From Aureimonas sp. ME7 (lineage in GTDB: Bacteria; Pseudomonadota; Alphaproteobacteria; Rhizobiales; Rhizobiaceae), in NCBI RefSeq assembly GCF_903970965.1, contig NZ_CAJCKW010000003.1:248001-312000 (forward strand): a stretch of DNA of 64,000 bases, given 5' to 3'. The notes beneath the pieces were generated by a model, which was not told the DNA's origin, did no database searches, and saw only the letters and a program-made list of their open reading frames with translations. The stretch's first letter is position 1; each line of letters opens with the position of its first letter. Shown here one piece after another: positions 63,590 to 64,000 of this stretch. The translations under genes were made by a program, and so were the position numbers.

Positions 63590-64000
63590 ATGATGCCAGC
63601 AGGGCAGGGCAGGAACGGCCGACGGACGGCGGCAAGGGCGCGGCTCGAACTGTCGCGCCGCACGTTTCTGGGCGCGCTCCTGTCCTCCTGCGCCGTGCCG
63701 CAAGCCCTCGCGCAAGCACCGGGCGATCTCCGCTTCGCCCACGCCTTCGGCGAGTTCGTGCTGCCGAAGCCCGCCACGCGCGTGGTTTCGCTCGGCTACA
63801 CGTCGCATGACGCGCTTCTCGCCCTTCAAACGCAGCCGATCGCGGTGCGCTACTGGTTCGGCGACCAGCCCCATGCCGTCTGGCCTTGGGCCGCACCCTA
63901 CCTGAACGGCGCGGCGCCGCAGGTTCTCACCGGAGAAGTCTCGGCCGAGGTCGTCGCCGCGCTCCAGCCCGACCTCATCGTCGGCATCGGCTCGGGAATT
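63590..64000 (+). CDS. ABC transporter substrate-binding protein, iron-siderophore type (partial)
   Basis: The first 137 codons are in the window; the gene runs off the end. The Tat-type signal has SRRTFLGALL (residues about 23-32), with cleavage near ALAQ. The mature protein starts with the BtuF/FecB-like fold: FVLPKPATRVVSLGYTSHDALLAL, then EVSAEVVAALQPDLIVGIGSG, the helical-backbone binding-protein signature. It should capture a metal-siderophore complex. Two ATGs (63590, 63593) are possible; AAGGCGG lies just upstream. Confidence 0.8.
   Translation, partial: MMPAGQGRNGRRTAARARLELSRRTFLGALLSSCAVPQALAQAPGDLRFAHAFGEFVLPKPATRVVSLGYTSHDALLALQTQPIAVRYWFGDQPHAVWPWAAPYLNGAAPQVLTGEVSAEVVAALQPDLIVGIGSGI

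Noticed and set aside
1-64000. CRISPR arrays, insertion sequences, prophage, tRNA and rRNA genes
   Set aside because: I looked on both strands for regular repeats, transposase or integrase motifs, phage structural genes and tRNA arms and saw none. A tRNAscan-SE or CRISPR finder run would be decisive.

Overview
The window is dense, GC-rich chromosomal DNA from an alphaproteobacterium, most likely a member of the Hyphomicrobiales (Rhizobiales). The evidence is the set of lineage-typical genes: the regulators GcrA, MucR, TrcR (DUF1013) and GapR, an Omp10-type lipoprotein like that of Brucella, homospermidine synthase, and a phoR-pstSCAB-phoU-phoB cluster in rhizobial order. The BLUF photoreceptor and the spore-photoproduct-lyase-like enzyme would suit a light-exposed lifestyle, for example Aurantimonadaceae; that is inference. 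I see no rRNA, tRNA, CRISPR array, insertion sequence or prophage. Most of the window is core chromosome.

Layout. 0-9.9 kb: end of a ROK-like gene, an NfeD/SPFH membrane pair, a 5'-nucleotidase, malate synthase G, a YqaA-like membrane protein, a DUF459 SGNH-like protein with an MltB-type lytic transglycosylase, and galU. 9.9-19.5 kb: an outer-membrane beta-barrel protein, a KpsF/KdsD isomerase, ferrochelatase, an Omp10-like lipoprotein, an NTF2-like protein, homospermidine synthase, an Rsm22-like methyltransferase and oligoendopeptidase F. 19.5-28.6 kb: a DUF882 M15-like peptidase, mucR, gapR, DUF1244 and DUF1036 proteins, pyruvate kinase, a TPR protein, L36, purEK and two divergent DUF465 genes. 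28.7-42.1 kb: a ThiE-like protein, a Sel1-repeat protein, an inositol monophosphatase, an orphan MotA/MotB-like pair, an ABC exporter, L31, a DUF1465 protein, a quinone oxidoreductase, trcR, an SDR and a GH15 glucoamylase-like enzyme.

42.3-51 kb is the phosphate regulon: an unknown membrane protein, the sensor kinase phoR, a PHO-box-like promoter, the high-affinity transporter pstSCAB, phoU and the response regulator phoB. 51-56 kb holds a NUDIX hydrolase, a DUF3297 protein, gcrA and the overlapping argD-argF-hslO operon.

56-64 kb is the most distinctive part. It carries two full-length GGDEF-EAL (c-di-GMP) proteins, a BLUF blue-light sensor, an SPL-like radical SAM enzyme, a solitary short flagellin, and a DUF1127 mini-gene followed by three hairpins whose loops carry CU-rich anti-Shine-Dalgarno motifs. 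The last of these has the layout of a DUF1127-linked 'cuckoo'/alpha-r14-type small RNA. A small hypothetical gene and the start of a Tat-exported siderophore/iron substrate-binding protein close the window. A second candidate small RNA, inferred from a minus-strand terminator with no protein gene to serve, lies at about 36.7 kb.
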